A DNA stretch of 64,000 bases, from NCBI GenBank assembly GCA_019044685.2, contig JAGTXX020000005.1:62001-126000 (forward strand). Reading direction: 5' to 3'. This DNA comes from Nannochloris sp. 'desiccata'. Lineage: Eukaryota; Chlorophyta; Trebouxiophyceae; Chlorellales; Chlorellaceae. The translations under genes and the position numbers were made by a program. Below are positions 1 to 11,805 of this stretch, piece after piece. Every line of letters begins with the position of its first letter. Position 1 is the stretch's first letter. Below the pieces are notes generated by a model. That model was not told the DNA's origin and did no database searches. It worked only from the letters and a program-made list of their open reading frames with translations.

Positions 1-765
1 CCTGCTCCCCCTCCCCGTGCCGCTGGCCGTGGCCGTGGTCGCGGAAAAGCCGCTGCCTCTGCCAAGATTTCCTCCTCCGCCTCCTTTCTTGCACCTGCGC
101 CCAACCCTCGCAAACGCCTCGCTGGCGGCGCAGCCGCCACCGCTGCAGCTACTGCTCCTGGCTCTAAATCAGCAGCATCACCTCGTGCCCGTGCTGGAAC
201 TTCCCGCTCAGCCGCTACCGCAGCAAAAAGGAAGTTATCTGCCTATAAAAGCGACGACGTCATTGATGATCGTAGTGGTGATGAAGAAGTCGATGAATCT
301 TTATTAAGAGATGAAGATGATGACGAGGATATGATAGAAGACTCGGATGATGATCATCATGGCGGAGGTGGTCGTCGACAGCGACAGTATGATGATGATG
401 ATGACGAACTAATGGAGGAAGAAAGGGAGATGGTGATTGCATCCCACCATGGCGGCGGTCGTCGTGGCCGGGGTGGCCGGGGTGGTGGTGGTGGTGGTGG
501 TGGTGGTGGTGCTGCTGCATCGAAGGTGCAAGGTTTAGGGACTTCTGATATGCCCATTACTTTAATTGATTCTGATGAAGATGATGATCAAAGGGCTGAG
601 GGAGTGCCTGGTACTACAGCACGAGGTGGTGGTGGTGGTCGGCGTCCTGCTGGTGGAGGTAGAGCGGGGGGAGTAACTCAGGGGAATGGCCGTTCTCAGC
701 TTACCTTTGGGCGTTTAGGAGCAACTGCGTCTCAGCAAGTCAGTCGCTGGGGAACCTTGAAATAA
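1..765 (+). CDS. Acidic/RGG-rich C-terminal fragment, possibly MRE11
   Basis: The frame is open from base 1 to a TAA at 763-765, so this is the 3' part of a gene that starts outside the window (about 254 residues visible). The chain is low-complexity: a Pro/Arg/Gly start (GRGRGRGK), an Ala/Ser segment, a run of acidic residues (DEDDDED), a Gly-Arg-Gly block with ten consecutive Gly, then ITLIDSDEDDD and a conserved-looking end (SQLTFGRLGATA...SRWGTLK). A GAR/RGG motif plus acidic patches resembles the disordered tail of the double-strand-break nuclease MRE11. No catalytic domain is in view, so that name is a weak inference. It could be any nuclear RNA- or DNA-binding protein. TGTAA, a green-algal poly(A) signal, lies about 40 bp past the stop. 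Confidence 0.55.
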   Translation, partial: PAPPPRAAGRGRGRGKAAASAKISSSASFLAPAPNPRKRLAGGAAATAAATAPGSKSAASPRARAGTSRSAATAAKRKLSAYKSDDVIDDRSGDEEVDESLLRDEDDDEDMIEDSDDDHHGGGGRRQRQYDDDDDELMEEEREMVIASHHGGGRRGRGGRGGGGGGGGGGAAASKVQGLGTSDMPITLIDSDEDDDQRAEGVPGTTARGGGGGRRPAGGGRAGGVTQGNGRSQLTFGRLGATASQQVSRWGTLK

Positions 766-975
766 ATAATTACTGTGTGAATCACTTTCGTATAGAGATT
801 CGTATGTAAAGCAAATAAATTCAGGAAAGTCGGGCAGGAGACTTGAAGTCAAATTTGTCTTTAAACAAATTTGGCCTGTCGCCTTCTTTCGTTTTTCCCT
901 GTTTACACCATTTAACCAATTCAGTGCTGTTTATTCATTTGCTTTATTTGTTCACGCAAGCCATTTCTCTAAACA

Positions 976-1500
976 ATGGCTGCCTCCAAGTTCCTTGTCG
1001 CGCTTCTGCTCATGTTGGCCGTAACTGGCACAATGGGCCAGACCTTGACTCCTGCTGCACAGAAAATTGTTGCCGCTTGCGGTGTGCCTGTTGCCTTGAC
1101 TGTTCAGGGGCTTGCGCCCAAGTGCGCTAAAGACGTTGCGAAGGCAAAGATATGCCCTGCTTCTTGCAAGAGTCTCATTGCTGCAATCCCCAGCCCTATT
1201 TGCGGTGCTGCTGTGAACGCTGCTTCCCCCAAGGCGACCCAAACTAAGATTGCTTCAGTAAGTTTGCATTCATTACTTCGGGTATCCTTTGCTGTAACCT
1301 GTCACTTAACCTTGCGACATTCGACATTCGAAACCTCATCTTCTTTTCGTCTCCTGGTCTTTTTTTCCCTGCAGTTGTGCATGGCCAAGAAGCCTACCAA
1401 ACCTACCAAGCCTACTAAACCTACCAAGCCTACTAAACCTACCAAGCCTAAGGGGCCCAAGCCTAAGGGACGCAAGCCTGCTGGCCGCAAAATGGCTTAA
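976..1500 (+). CDS. Small secreted Cys-rich protein with Pro-Thr-Lys repeat tail
   Basis: Exons 976-1257 and 1375-1500 give 135 residues. The N-terminus MAASKFLVALLLMLAVTGTMG is a clear signal peptide. The mature part carries six cysteines (AACG, PKCAK, CPASC, PICG, and LCMA just after the intron) and then a basic tail of tandem PTK units ending in KPKGRKPAGRKMA. The intron has GTAAGT and CTGCAG ends, is 117 nt long and contains no in-frame stop, so a retained form of 174 residues would also be translatable. No family is recognised. A disulfide-bonded head plus a Lys/Pro tail would suit a cell-wall or extracellular-matrix protein, which is inference only. The signal peptide start M-A-A-S-K resembles those of the secreted genes near 47 and 49 kb. 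Confidence 0.7.
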   Translation: MAASKFLVALLLMLAVTGTMGQTLTPAAQKIVAACGVPVALTVQGLAPKCAKDVAKAKICPASCKSLIAAIPSPICGAAVNAASPKATQTKIASVSLHSLLRVSFAVTCHLTLRHSTFETSSSFRLLVFFSLQLCMAKKPTKPTKPTKPTKPTKPTKPKGPKPKGRKPAGRKMA

Positions 1501-1717
1501 ACGACAGGAACGAACGTAGACATTTAGCGAGCTCGGACGCTCACAGCTTTTCTACCTATACGCCCACCACATTCTTTAATCCCTCTCGCCTATGACTGAA
1601 TATTAGGTTACCCTTAACTCAACAACCCCTCTGATACAATATATGTTATTGTTCTATCATGTCATACTCAGGTCGCGTGTAATCAACTAAACTTTACATC
1701 ATTACATCAGAAACTGG

Positions 1718-3748
1718 TTAAATTCCTCTCTTTCCGTCCAAAGCCTTTGCTTTCTTTCTCTCTTTATTCGCCTGCCCAGCACCACCAGATTTCTTTTCTT
1801 TCCCCTTCCCGCCAGCAGTAATCACAGCTCCAAATCCAGGTCTTTCTAAATCCTTTGCATAGTCAGGTATCATTGCCTCTCTTGTTGTAATCGCAACTCC
1901 AGGTGGCGCCCAGACATTCAGTGTAGCTTCCCCACTAACCCCCACAGCAACCCACCCTAGCCCCGCAATAGCCACATCCATACTACTTTCCCTCCAACTA
2001 TCCCCTTTTAACACCACTTCCGTCGATTTCAACGCAGGAAATTGGTCAATTCTTTCTTTTTCACCCACTGGAGGCACTAATTTCACCCCAGCATGCTTGG
2101 CATACCTTTCCTCCGCGCCTTCTGTTTTACCCAGGTGACACCCTACCTCATCACTGAGCCACACCGTCAAGTACATGGTCGCACCAGGGCAGTCTACTAC
2201 ATCTACCCTCGCAACGCCCCCTAGCATGACACTTTGCCCTCTACCCAAGCGAAATGTCCTTGGTTTTAGAGATCGATTAGGCAGCAACATTTTCATTTCG
2301 TCCGCAGTCATATAGGCTGCTAATTGATATTCATGCGGCACTCCCGGTGTATCCAACATTTTACAACCCTGTGGTAGTAAAGAGGGTACGGGAATGACCC
2401 CTAAAGTTGTACCAGGAACGGCCGCCACGGTCACTTTCTTTTCTCTAGGCAAACCCACCGCTGACCTCATAGCATTAATTAAACTACTTTTGCCTGCATT
2501 CTGAGCGCCAACAACCCATACATCGCCTCGAGTACCTACCGCAGCCTGTAAATCTGCTAAAAGACCTTTAACACCAGCTCCCTTTTGACTGCTAACAATG
2601 TGAATAGCACTTGGGCGGGGGAGGCCTCCTTGCGCCATTCTACGTCTCACCCAGTTTTCTATTCGTAAATTGGTGGCAACTGACGGTAACAAGTCAGATT
2701 TATTCGCTGCTACAACAAGACGGAATGTAGAAGGTAAACGGTTGCCTTCATCAGCACCTCTATAGCCAGGAGGAAGCAAAGATTTAATAGCGGCTCGAGG
2801 CAAAGAGCCATCAAAATCCCCAAGATCTACCACCATGAGGACAACAGACCTTCTAAATTTCTGCATATTAATACGGGTACCTATAACACGACCGAAATCA
2901 AAGCCTGGGAGTGCGCTTTCTGCTTCAGCGCTTTTCACTTTGCCGTAGTGATTCAAAGAGTAGCAACGGGCGCAGAGAATAGACGAGAGCGCAGCATCTT
3001 CTGCTGTCTTATCTTCTTGATCGGCAAACGACTTTGGCTGAGGGGTTTCTTTACGTTTCTTTTTCTTTAAAGTGCCAAACATATCATCTTCTTCGTCGCC
3101 GTCATCTAACCAGCTCTCGACGAGGTCGTCAAAACGGCTTAACGCATCATTTTTGTCATCATCTCCGGAACCGTCTGTGTCAAGTTTATATGTGGTAAAA
3201 CCAGCATTCTCATCGATGCTCGCTTCTTCTTCTTCTTCTTCTTGAGCTTCTTCAATTTCTTCCTCTTCCTCTAGTTCGTCTACTAAAGGGATAGGGTTTG
3301 AGAGCATTTCAATTACCTTTTTAGGAACCTGGAAGTATCTGTAGCTCATGTCAATAAAATAAAATGACGGTGAGCTTGGAAATATTTACGATATAGAAAG
3401 GTATATGGAATAATCATATGATTCATAACTATTACTACAAATGTTCATTTTTCTATCTTACCCTGGGCCTTCAGGATCTTCGTCTTGGAGTCTTACACCA
3501 CAGCCACCGCAGTGTGACGGCAACTCAATTTCCACTTCCTCGTACATTTCATCAGCTGCTACACCTTCTGGCAATTGAGATGCTGCTTTCATTCTTGATG
3601 ACCAATGGGCATATCTATTGAGCATTGAACCTGGCATTGGTGCCGGTGCTGGCAGGGTAACTGGGGATGCATGCCACCGAGACCAATGGGGCGATGCCCG
3701 AAGCCTCGGTGCGATGCTGCTTTGAAGCCACCTAAGTCCCTTGAGCAT
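1718..3748 (-). CDS. Circularly permuted GTPase, YqeH/BPG2/NOA1 family
   Basis: Exons 3748-3462 and 3338-1718 join in phase 2 to give about 635 residues. The small first exon supplies an Arg-rich targeting sequence (MLKGLRWLQSSIAPRLRA...) and the first half of the family zinc finger (CGGCGVRLQ). The second exon has the other half (CARCYSLNHYG) after a long acidic insert. GTPase motifs occur in permuted order: NKSD (G4) first, then GAQNAGKSS (G1), PGTT (G2) and DTPG (G3), which defines the YqeH class. Family members act in assembly of the small ribosomal subunit in bacteria, plastids (BPG2) or mitochondria (NOA1/RIF1). The presequence looks organellar, but plastid and mitochondrion cannot be separated by eye. 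A GTG-initiated frame extends three codons further upstream; the ATG at 3748 is preferred. Divergent from PCNA. Confidence 0.9.
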
Positions 3749-3996
3749 GATTAACACAATATATATGCAATCGGGTTGAGGTGGTGAACGTTGTCGTTCA
3801 TGAATGCTGTTGTTCGTGTTTTTGCGCGCAAATTGAGGAAACCATTTTTTACACAGTTCTAATTCAAAAATGAGCCATTTCCAACGTTTGCCAGCACTAC
3901 TCTTTCCAACCTCAAGGTAAACTTGTTATAAATTCGCGGTAATACTCTCCATTCTTCTTTGGTTTCTCCGCATAGCAAGCCAAATAGTTAGTTAAA
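3749..3996. promoter_or_regulatory. Divergent promoter region of YqeH-type GTPase and PCNA
   Basis: These 248 bp separate the two start codons. They contain a perfect 12-bp palindrome TTTGCGCGCAAA at 3821-3832. Its shape resembles E2F sites, which commonly control PCNA in plants and animals, but the core (CGCGCG) does not match the TTTSSCGC consensus exactly. Regulation by the cell cycle is therefore only a suggestion. Confidence 0.4.
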
Positions 3997-4961
3997 ATGT
4001 TTGAGGCAAGATTGACACAGGGAGGCCTCCTCAAGAAGGTAAACATAGCCAAATCACATCGGTAGTGCGTTTAGTATTGTCAGGGACGCGCGACGGGTCT
4101 TAACAGCGTCGCCTATTTCGAATGATCAAAATTCAGTTTCAAAATTTCAAATTCACAACTCTCCTGATCGTCAACTAAACGCCCCTTTCTCTCCTATTAC
4201 CACACCTTCAGGTTCTTGAGGCTACCCGTGAGTTGATTCAGGAGGCTAACTTCGAGGTCAGCACCACCGGTATTTCTCTTCAAGCCATGGACTCTTCTCA
4301 TGTCTCGCTCGTCTCTCTCAACCTTAGAGCTGACGGATTCGACCACTTCCGCTGCGACCGCTCGTTCAGCATGGGCATGAACTTAAACAACATGAACAAG
4401 ATGCTCAAATGCGCTGGCGCTGATGACGCTATCACCATGCGTGCTGAGGATGGCGCTGATGTCGTTACCTTCCTTTTTGAGTCCCCCTCTGGCGAACGTA
4501 TCTCCGAATTTGAGCTCAAGCTGATGGATATCACCACCGAGAACCTCGGAATCCCTGATACTGAGTACAGTGCCACTGTTCGTATGTCCTCTACTGAATT
4601 CCAGAGGATATGCAGAGATCTTTCTTCAATTGGCGACACAGTCGAGATCTCCGTCACAAAGGACGGTGTTAAATTTGCAACTTCTGGAGATATCGGAGCG
4701 GCTAATGTGATCTGCCGCCAGAATACCTCTGTTGATAAGCCTGACGAACAGACTGCTATTGATATGCAGGAGCCTGTTGCTCTTACTTTCGCTCTCCGTT
4801 ACTTGAACTCTTTCACCAAAGCGACCTCTTTAAGTGGCGCTGTGGTGGTCAAGCTTTCCAAGGAGTTACCTGTGGTGGTGGAGTACAAGATTGCTGAGAT
4901 GGGACATGTTAGGTACTACCTTGCACCTAAGATTGATGAGGATGAGATGGAGGATGAGTAA
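3997..4961 (+). CDS. PCNA: Proliferating cell nuclear antigen (sliding clamp)
   Basis: Exons 3997-4038 (14 codons, [14 protein letters not shown]) and 4212-4961 join in phase 0 to give 263 residues, the usual PCNA length. The protein forms the trimeric ring that holds DNA polymerase delta and many repair factors on DNA. Recognisable family stretches are DSSHVSLV near the N-terminus, [13 protein letters not shown], the helix with [12 protein letters not shown], the interdomain region around [10 protein letters not shown], and the end [14 protein letters not shown]. The intron of 173 nt starts with GTAAAC and ends with TTCAG. A single early intron is typical of this window. A TGTAA signal lies near 5130. 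Confidence 0.97.
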
Positions 4962-5296
4962 AATGTGTAGAATTCTTGTTGGGGTGTCTTTATTAGATCT
5001 TCTTTTCTTTGAATTTTTCGGTGTGGCGGCATGAGCATGTTTTTTCTTGTTTCTCTCTAGAGTAGTATTTAAAAACTGAAACTAAAGCATAAAACGACTA
5101 TCTCCATTACTAGGATAGCATCTCTGTACTGTAACAATTTACATAATAGCATGGCATATACTTCATCATCTTAGAAAAGAGGCTTTTGAGAGAAGTGTGA
5201 CACTGTTGGCCCAACAGGGCAGTCCAAAGTTTGCTAGTATGACAGCCACCCTTTACTTTTGCGTCCAAACCTTAAACTTCACTATTATCTTTAGGA
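4962..5296. other. Intergenic, no gene seen
   Basis: This holds the 3' region of PCNA (TGTAA near 5130) and the 5' flank of the E3 ligase gene. No further coding or RNA feature was recognised. Confidence 0.5.
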
Positions 5297-6526
5297 ATGC
5301 CATTTGCTCGCTTGACGACACGCATCCTTAACATAGGAGGCGCTGTCTCTTGTGGAATCGGATCATTGCTTGCTTTAATTGCAATAGCAAACGGAAAACA
5401 CGCTCGACAACTTCAAGGAGCTTATCCTTTACAAAATCTTACAGGTAAGAGTTCTGAGAAATTTGTTTCGCAAATTTTAAGGCTTTCCAGGCTGTTCTGC
5501 AGAGAGCCAAGTGTCTCTTGAGATCCTCATGTCCGCCACTCCCTGGGCACCACTGCCGGTTCTATTTTTAAAACTAACCCTAACTCCCGCTTCTTTGCAG
5601 AGCTTAAACATCTTTTTTCACTAGTTCCCATCCTAGTAGCTGTCTCCGGTCGTGTCTGGGCCAGTAAAAAAGTAAACTGTGAATTGTCAGACAACGCTGG
5701 GGTTATAGTTTCTATAAGAGATGACAACAAATCCGAAACAAAGAGCGAAAACATCTGGCTCACCAACTCTACACCACTTCGGCAAGTAGTCAAAGAGACC
5801 CCCTGGGCTTTGGTAGACGGTAAGGGCCCGTTTCAAGTTCAGCTCCCAGTGCAGGATGGGCGGCAGGCAGCTGGTGATTACATGCAGCTATCGGGTGACC
5901 TATTTCAACCAGCTTCGGATGGACTTGTCGACCAAGTATTAGGCCAACTTGTGGGACATAAACAGCTAGGTGTTCATAGAACTGAACGTTATCTTCCAGC
6001 CGGCGCAGCTATAACAGCAGTAGGTGAGTTGGCAGCCGTAATAGACCATCCTGGTGCTTTTAAAGGGGCATTTAGAGAACATGGAAAGATGCTTGTCCTC
6101 CGCGAACCTCGGAAAGGACCGTTTATATTAAGTACACGGAGTTTAGAGGAATTAATTAGCTCAGCCCAGGGGACGTCGGTAGTTTGCGGAAATATAGCTG
6201 CGATCTTTATTACAACAGGGGCAAGTATGCTGTTGTTGTCGGCGTATTACACGAGTGAAGCAAAGCGACGGGTAAATGAATTTCAGAGAAGAATCAGAGA
6301 TGCGAGAGAAAATCGAAGCGCAGCAGCAGCTGCTGCTGAACAGAATGGAGAGACTGACGGAGAGCGTAGAGGAGTATGTGTTGCTTGTTTAGAAAGGGAT
6401 TCTGATATGGTTTTTCCATGTGGACATCTCTGTGTATGTCGGCAATGTGCAGCGGGGAGTATTAGATTAAATAGATGCCCTATTTGTAGAGGGTACGGAA
6501 GGCCAATCCAGGTATTTTTGACTTGA
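5297..6526 (+). CDS. Membrane RING E3 ubiquitin ligase, SP1/SPL/MUL1 type
   Basis: Exons 5297-5444 and 5601-6526 join in phase 1 (NLT-E-LKHLF) to give 357 residues. A first membrane helix lies in the N-terminal 40 residues (IGGAVSCGIGSLLALIAIA). It is followed by a GIDE-like intermembrane domain of about 200 residues, a second helix (IAAIFITTGASMLLLSAYY), a charged Ala-rich linker and a C-terminal C3HC4 RING (CVACL...FPCGHLCVC..C...CPICR). This order is that of mammalian MUL1/MAPL in the mitochondrial outer membrane and of plant SP1, SPL1 and SPL2 in the plastid envelope, where SP1 controls turnover of the TOC import machinery. In an alga a plastid or mitochondrial outer-membrane location is expected, but the organelle is not decided by sequence. 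Confidence 0.88.
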
Positions 6527-6565
6527 TTTATTCTTCTTCTAATATGTATTGAAGCACTCTTTTGT

Positions 6566-6621
6566 AAAACAAAACAAAACAAATTACCCCAACAGGGTGA
6601 CTTAAGAGTTCGTGAGAAGCC
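6566..6621. repeat. Dispersed repeat, copy 1 of 2
   Basis: An (AAAAC)n tract is followed by ACCCCAACAGGGTGAC and then a conserved GAGAAGCC. The same elements occur in the same order at 30449-30515. The core can fold as a short hairpin (ACCC-CAACA-GGGT). Both copies lie 40-80 bp after the stop codon of a plus-strand gene, so the element may belong to 3' untranslated regions. Confidence 0.5.
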
Positions 6622-6721
6622 TTGTACAAGTTTTGTTGTGAAATAGCAGAGTGAAGTTTTCAACGGTGGAGGCGAAGGGAGGAAAGCACAAGCATGGCCT
6701 GAATGTTTGGGTTTTCATGGG

Positions 6722-6728
6722 TATAAAT
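6722..6728 (+). promoter_or_regulatory. TATA-like element of trpB gene
   Basis: TATAAAT stands about 50 bp upstream of the tryptophan synthase start codon, a plausible TATA-box distance if the 5' leader is short. No transcript data support it. Confidence 0.3.
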
Positions 6729-6777
6729 TGGTGAATTGGGCAGCTGAACGTGATTCGAAAATATAGCCGACCCAACA

Positions 6778-8374
6778 ATGACTGCTGTAGCTGGTGTAGC
6801 TGGCCGCATTCAGGCTCAACAGCCAGTAGGGTGCTATTCTGCATCTTCATTCAACAAAGGAGTGCCGGTGGTGCCCGCAGTAGCAAGAACCCAGAGGCCA
6901 GTTCAGCTTAGGAAAATGTCAACTAGAATTCAGGCAGTTGCATCAGAGCCTGTGCTCCAGAGACCTGATGACACTGGACGATTCGGTCGATTTGGCGGAA
7001 AATACGTGCCTGAAACTTTAATTACCGCTCTTGCTGAGCTTGAACAGGCCTATGCAGAGGCTATGAATGACCCTGCCTTCACAGTAAGCCAGCAATACTG
7101 CGTATTCTTGATACTTTTATACCCCACCCCACATATCTGGCTGACATTTTTGGTGTCTCATCACTTCATCCCTCTTTTCAATCGCAGACTGAGCTGGAAT
7201 ACGTCCTTAAGGAGTATGTCGGCCGCCCTAACCCTTTATATCATGCTGATCGCCTTTCTGAGTCTTACAGAAGGTAAGCTATTACTCCAAATTATGCATA
7301 TCCAACAGATCAGTCGCCCATCTCACCCGTCTTATTGCTTCAGACTCCTCCTCTTACCATTTGACCCTCTTTTTTTCCAGAGCTGATGGTTCCCGTCCTG
7401 AAATCTACTTCAAACGCGAAGATCTCAACCACACTGGTGCTCATAAAATCAACAACTCCCTCGGCCAAGCCCTCCTCTGCAAACGCATGGGTAAAAAAAG
7501 GATCATTGCGGAAACCGGTGCAGGCCAGCACGGTGTCGCTACCGCTACTGTCTGCGCTCGTGAAGGTCTTGAGTGCATCGTCTACATGGGTGCCAAAGAT
7601 ATGGAACGTCAAGCTTTGAATGTGTTCCGTATGCGTTTGCTTGGTGCGGAGGTACGACCTGTTCATTCTGGGACGTCTACGCTAAAGGATGCAACCTCTG
7701 AAGCTATCCGTGATTGGGTGACAAACGTTGAAACCACCCATTATATTCTCGGCTCTGCTGCAGGCCCTCATCCTTATCCTATGATGGTCCGCGACTTCCA
7801 AGCGTGCATTGGACGGGAAGTCCGATGGCAAGCAAAGGAGAAATGGGGAGGCAAACCTGATATTCTTATTGCTTGCATTGGAGGTGGTTCGAACTCCATT
7901 GGAATGTTCCATGAATTTGTGGATGATAAAGATGTCCGTTTGATTGGAGTGGAAGCTGGTGGAGAAGGTGTCGAAACTGAAAAACATGCGGCTACCCTCA
8001 CGAAAGGAACGCCCGGTGTTCTTCATGGATCGTATTCTTATTTGATCCAGGATTCTGAGGGGCAGGTAGTTGATCCTCACAGTATCTCCGCTGGGTTGGA
8101 TTATCCCGGTGTGGGCCCTGAACATTCTTTCCTTAAAGAATTAGGCCGTGCTGAATACCATGCTGTCACTGACGAGGCGGCGTTGGTTGCGTTTCAAAAT
8201 GTTTCCAAGTTGGAAGGTATCATCCCTGCCTTGGAAACTTCCCATGCGTTGGCGTATTTGGATACATTATGTCCTCAGGTGCCTAATGGAACCAAGATTG
8301 TGTTGAATTTCAGTGGACGAGGGGATAAAGATGTACAGAGTGCTGCTCAATACTTACCTCACTTGAAGGGTTAA
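6778..8374 (+). CDS. trpB: Tryptophan synthase beta chain, plastid
   Basis: Exons 6778-7083, 7188-7273 and 7381-8374 join (phases 0 and 2) to give 461 residues. The enzyme condenses indole with serine to make tryptophan, using pyridoxal phosphate. The first 55 or so residues are a transit peptide (Arg/Ser/Ala/Gln rich, few acidic residues), so the protein acts in the plastid. The mature part starts around [14 protein letters not shown]. The PLP lysine is in HTGAHKINN (about Lys153). The conserved [11 protein letters not shown] and the phosphate-binding loop GGGSNS are intact, as is the C-terminal FSGRGDKD. Introns have GTAAGC donors and polypyrimidine-rich acceptors. Confidence 0.96.
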
Positions 8375-8608
8375 ATAGAGAGGGAAAATATTTGAAGGAA
8401 AAAAGAAGCTGTTTGAAGTCTTACTCTATAAGTCTAATTAAGCGATTTTTTCATATTGATTTCTCAGTAGTGGTAGTAATAGCTTTCAACATGACACACT
8501 GTCTGAAAATAGAATTAGGAATGTAATAATTTTAATTGTAAAAGCAATCAACCGAAGCAAAGTTCAGTTCAGCTGGGAAGAAAGATTAAAAATTGTATTT
8601 TTCGTTTC

Positions 8609-11600
8609 TCAAGCCAGGGCTTGAAATTTGACAATTTTATCATTAATAATAGCCAACTGTTCCGCAGCTTCTACCGCAGACGCCTTCACCTCTGCCACGA
8701 CTTTCTCCGGCGCCTTATCCACAAAAGAAGCATTACTCAACCTCGCTTGGAACCCTTCAAGCTCCTTTTGCAATTTTCCAGCTTGCTTTTGCAGCCGCTC
8801 GATTTCCTTGGCAGCATCAAACAGACCAGCAAGGGGGACTAGAACTTCGAGCCCTTCACGTACAACCAGCTCAATTTGACCGGCACCATCACTCACTTCA
8901 GTACTACTATCTCCACTCTTGGTTTCAGATACAAATTCGAGTCCCTCCGGCTCTAATCTCGCCAGCAATGCCAGCACAGATGCCTCGCCCGCCAGAGCTG
9001 CACGAAGCTCAGGATCAGCAGCGACTACCGTAACTGCGATTTTCCTACCTGGTTCAACTCCATATTCAGCTCTCGCGTTACGGATTGAGCGAATAATTGC
9101 TTGTAAAGCTTCGAATTGAGCAGTTGCATCGGTGTCGATAATTTTTGAGGTTTCCGGCCAAGAGGCAGCAATCAGCGCAGGCCCACTTCTTGGCATTGCC
9201 TGCCATAATTCCTCAGTAATAAACGGCATAAATGGATGTGATACTCTTAAAATAGTATCGTACACATATACCAGGACTTTTCGTGTCGATTCAGCAGCTT
9301 CTGGGTCAGCTCCGTATAATCTCGATTTGGCTGCCTCAATGTACCAATCGGCGAAGTCTGACCAGACGAATTCGTACAGTAATCTTCCAGCTTCGCCAAA
9401 ATCAAGAGATTCTTGTGCATCAGTCATCGCATCGACTGCAGCGTGCAATTGAGATACAATCCACCGTTCAGGTAATGCCAAAACTTCCAACGCAGCGGGT
9501 GAATTAAATTCAGTTTTTGATGCACTCGCTACTTTTGACAACACCTCCCATTCGTGTTGCTTTTCGCCATGTGGAGATACACCAGCTTGATCCAATGCAA
9601 ACAGCACAAATTTACCAGCATTCCACAACTTATTAGTGAAATTACGAGAGCCATTGACTCTGTCCAGGGACAAATTCAAATCTTGTCCGGGTGAAGTGCC
9701 GGTCGCTAAGGTGTACCGTAACGCGTCAGCACCGTACTGTCCAATCGTTTCTACAGGATCAACTACATTTCCTAATGATTTCGACATTTTACGCCCCTTT
9801 TCATCGCGAACTAAACCGTGCAAGTAGATTGTCTCAAAAGGCGCCTTGCCGGTGAATTCGATGCCCATCATCATCATTCTAGCAACCCAAAAAAATAAGA
9901 TATCATGGCCAGTTTCCATAACAGAAGTAGGGTAGAATCTTCCAAAATCAGGTGCTGAGTCATCAGGCCATCCCAAGGTCGAAAACGGCCATAACGCCGA
10001 TGAAAACCATGTATCAAGAACATCTTGCTCTTGACGGAGTGCCACACCAGTGCCAAACTGAGCTTCTGCTTTCACTTTTGCTTCACTCTCATTACGTGCA
10101 ACGATGAATCTATCACTAGGGGCCCCTTCAACAGCTTCTGCAGCAGCTTCCGAGTCGTATACGTACCATACGGGGATACGATGGCCCCACCAGAGTTGCC
10201 GGGAGACGCACCAGTCTCTAATATTTTCGAGCCAATTACGATAAGTACGTTCAAAACGGTCCGGTACAATGCGTGTTTCTCCATTAGTCACTGCATCTAA
10301 CGCAGGTTTTGCTAATCCTTCCATTTTCACAAACCATTGCTCCCGTACCAAAGGCTCCACAATTTCTCCGCCACGCTGTGATCTCGGAACGCGCAGCGTA
10401 TGTGGTTCTTCTTTCAAAACCAATCCAGCTGTCGCCATATCTTTCCACAATTGCTTACGTGCTGCGAAACGATCTTGTCCTGCATATGCACCTCCTGCAG
10501 CGTTCAAAGTGCCATCATTATTCATTATATTGATAATCTCTAGACCCCGGCGTTTACCGATTTCATAATCGTTCACATCATGCCCTGGAGTAATCTTCAG
10601 AGCTCCTGTTCCAAATTCTCTATCTACATACTCGTCCCCAATAATAGGAATTCTACGTCCTCCAGAAAAGGGCACCTCAGCTTCTTGGCCGATTAAATGT
10701 TTGTACCTCTCGTCTTCGGGATGTACTGCAACAGCAGAATCACCAAGAATAGTTTCTGGACGAGTTGTAGCTACAGGAAGGTGCTGTTCTCCGCCTGCAA
10801 CAGGGTATTTAAAGTAGTACATCGTCCCTTGTTCTTCAGTATACTCGACTTCTAAATCAGAAACGGCAGTTTGAAGACCCGGAGCCCAGTTGACGAGGTA
10901 CGAGCCACGGTACACGAGACCTTTTTCATGGAGCTTCACAAAGGCCTCAGCCACAGCATCACTTAGTCCTGAATCCAAAGTAAACCGTTCCCTACTCCAA
11001 TCACACGAGGCACCTAATCTTCGCAATTGCTGGGTAATGAATCCGCCATACTCTGCCTTCCAAGACCATACTTCCTTTTCAAAGGCCTCCCTGCCCATCG
11101 CTCTTCGGTCTTTGCCCTGGGCAGCCAACATTTTTTCCACCACCATTTGGGTAGCAATACCAGCGTGATCGGTGCCAGGAAGCCACAACGTAGGTCTCCT
11201 TTGCATACGGTTGTACCGGACCATGATATCTTGCAACGTGGCAAACATGGCGTGACCCATGTGCAGTTTGCCAGTCACATTAGGGGGCGGCATTGATAAA
11301 GTGAATGGTTTACCGGTGGCAGTGTCGTCGGGGCGGAAATAGCCTTGAGATTCCCACCAATTGTAGAGTTTTTGTTCGGATTCAGCTGGGTCGAAGTTTT
11401 TGGGAAGAGTGGTGGACGTGGGGGCTGCAGCTGAGAAGCAAAACGGAAAACGGAGGTTCAGCAACAAAGACAAGACACGACTTTTTTTTTGTTAATATTA
11501 TGATTGATTTGATGCAAGGTTCAATGTTTACCTGGAGCTGCAGTGCTCGCAGAATGGCATACAATACGTCTAGAGTCACGAAAGTCTCCAAGAGAACGAC

Positions 11601-11805
11601 CACCGCAACCAGAGAGCCTTGCTCCCCAAGGCCGCCCTGCCGCAAAGAGGAGGGATGGCGTCCCGACGGCTGTTCTAGTAAAAGTGCGGGCCTGGCCAGG
11701 GATGGCCTGGAATTGGTGCACTTGGGAGTGTGTAGAACGCATTAAAAAGCTTTTGCAGTTGTGAATTTGGAGTAAATATTTAGTTCTTGCTACAATAGAT
11801 GACAT
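8609..11805 (-). CDS. Valyl-tRNA synthetase, class I
   Basis: Exons 11805-11532 and 11430-8609 join in phase 1 to give 1031 residues; a second in-frame ATG at 11742 would give 1010. The enzyme charges tRNA-Val. The HIGH signature is HMGH within NVTGKLHMGHAM (about residue 148), and the second signature is KMSKS within GRKMSKSLGN. The editing domain contains the family stretch VATTRPETILGDSAVAV. The C-terminus ends in a basic coiled coil (arm domain). The first exon encodes an Arg/Ser-rich leader, so the product is probably organellar or dual targeted. The short N-terminal part before the catalytic core argues for a bacterial-type ValRS rather than the long eukaryotic cytosolic form. The intron is 101 nt. 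Confidence 0.95.
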
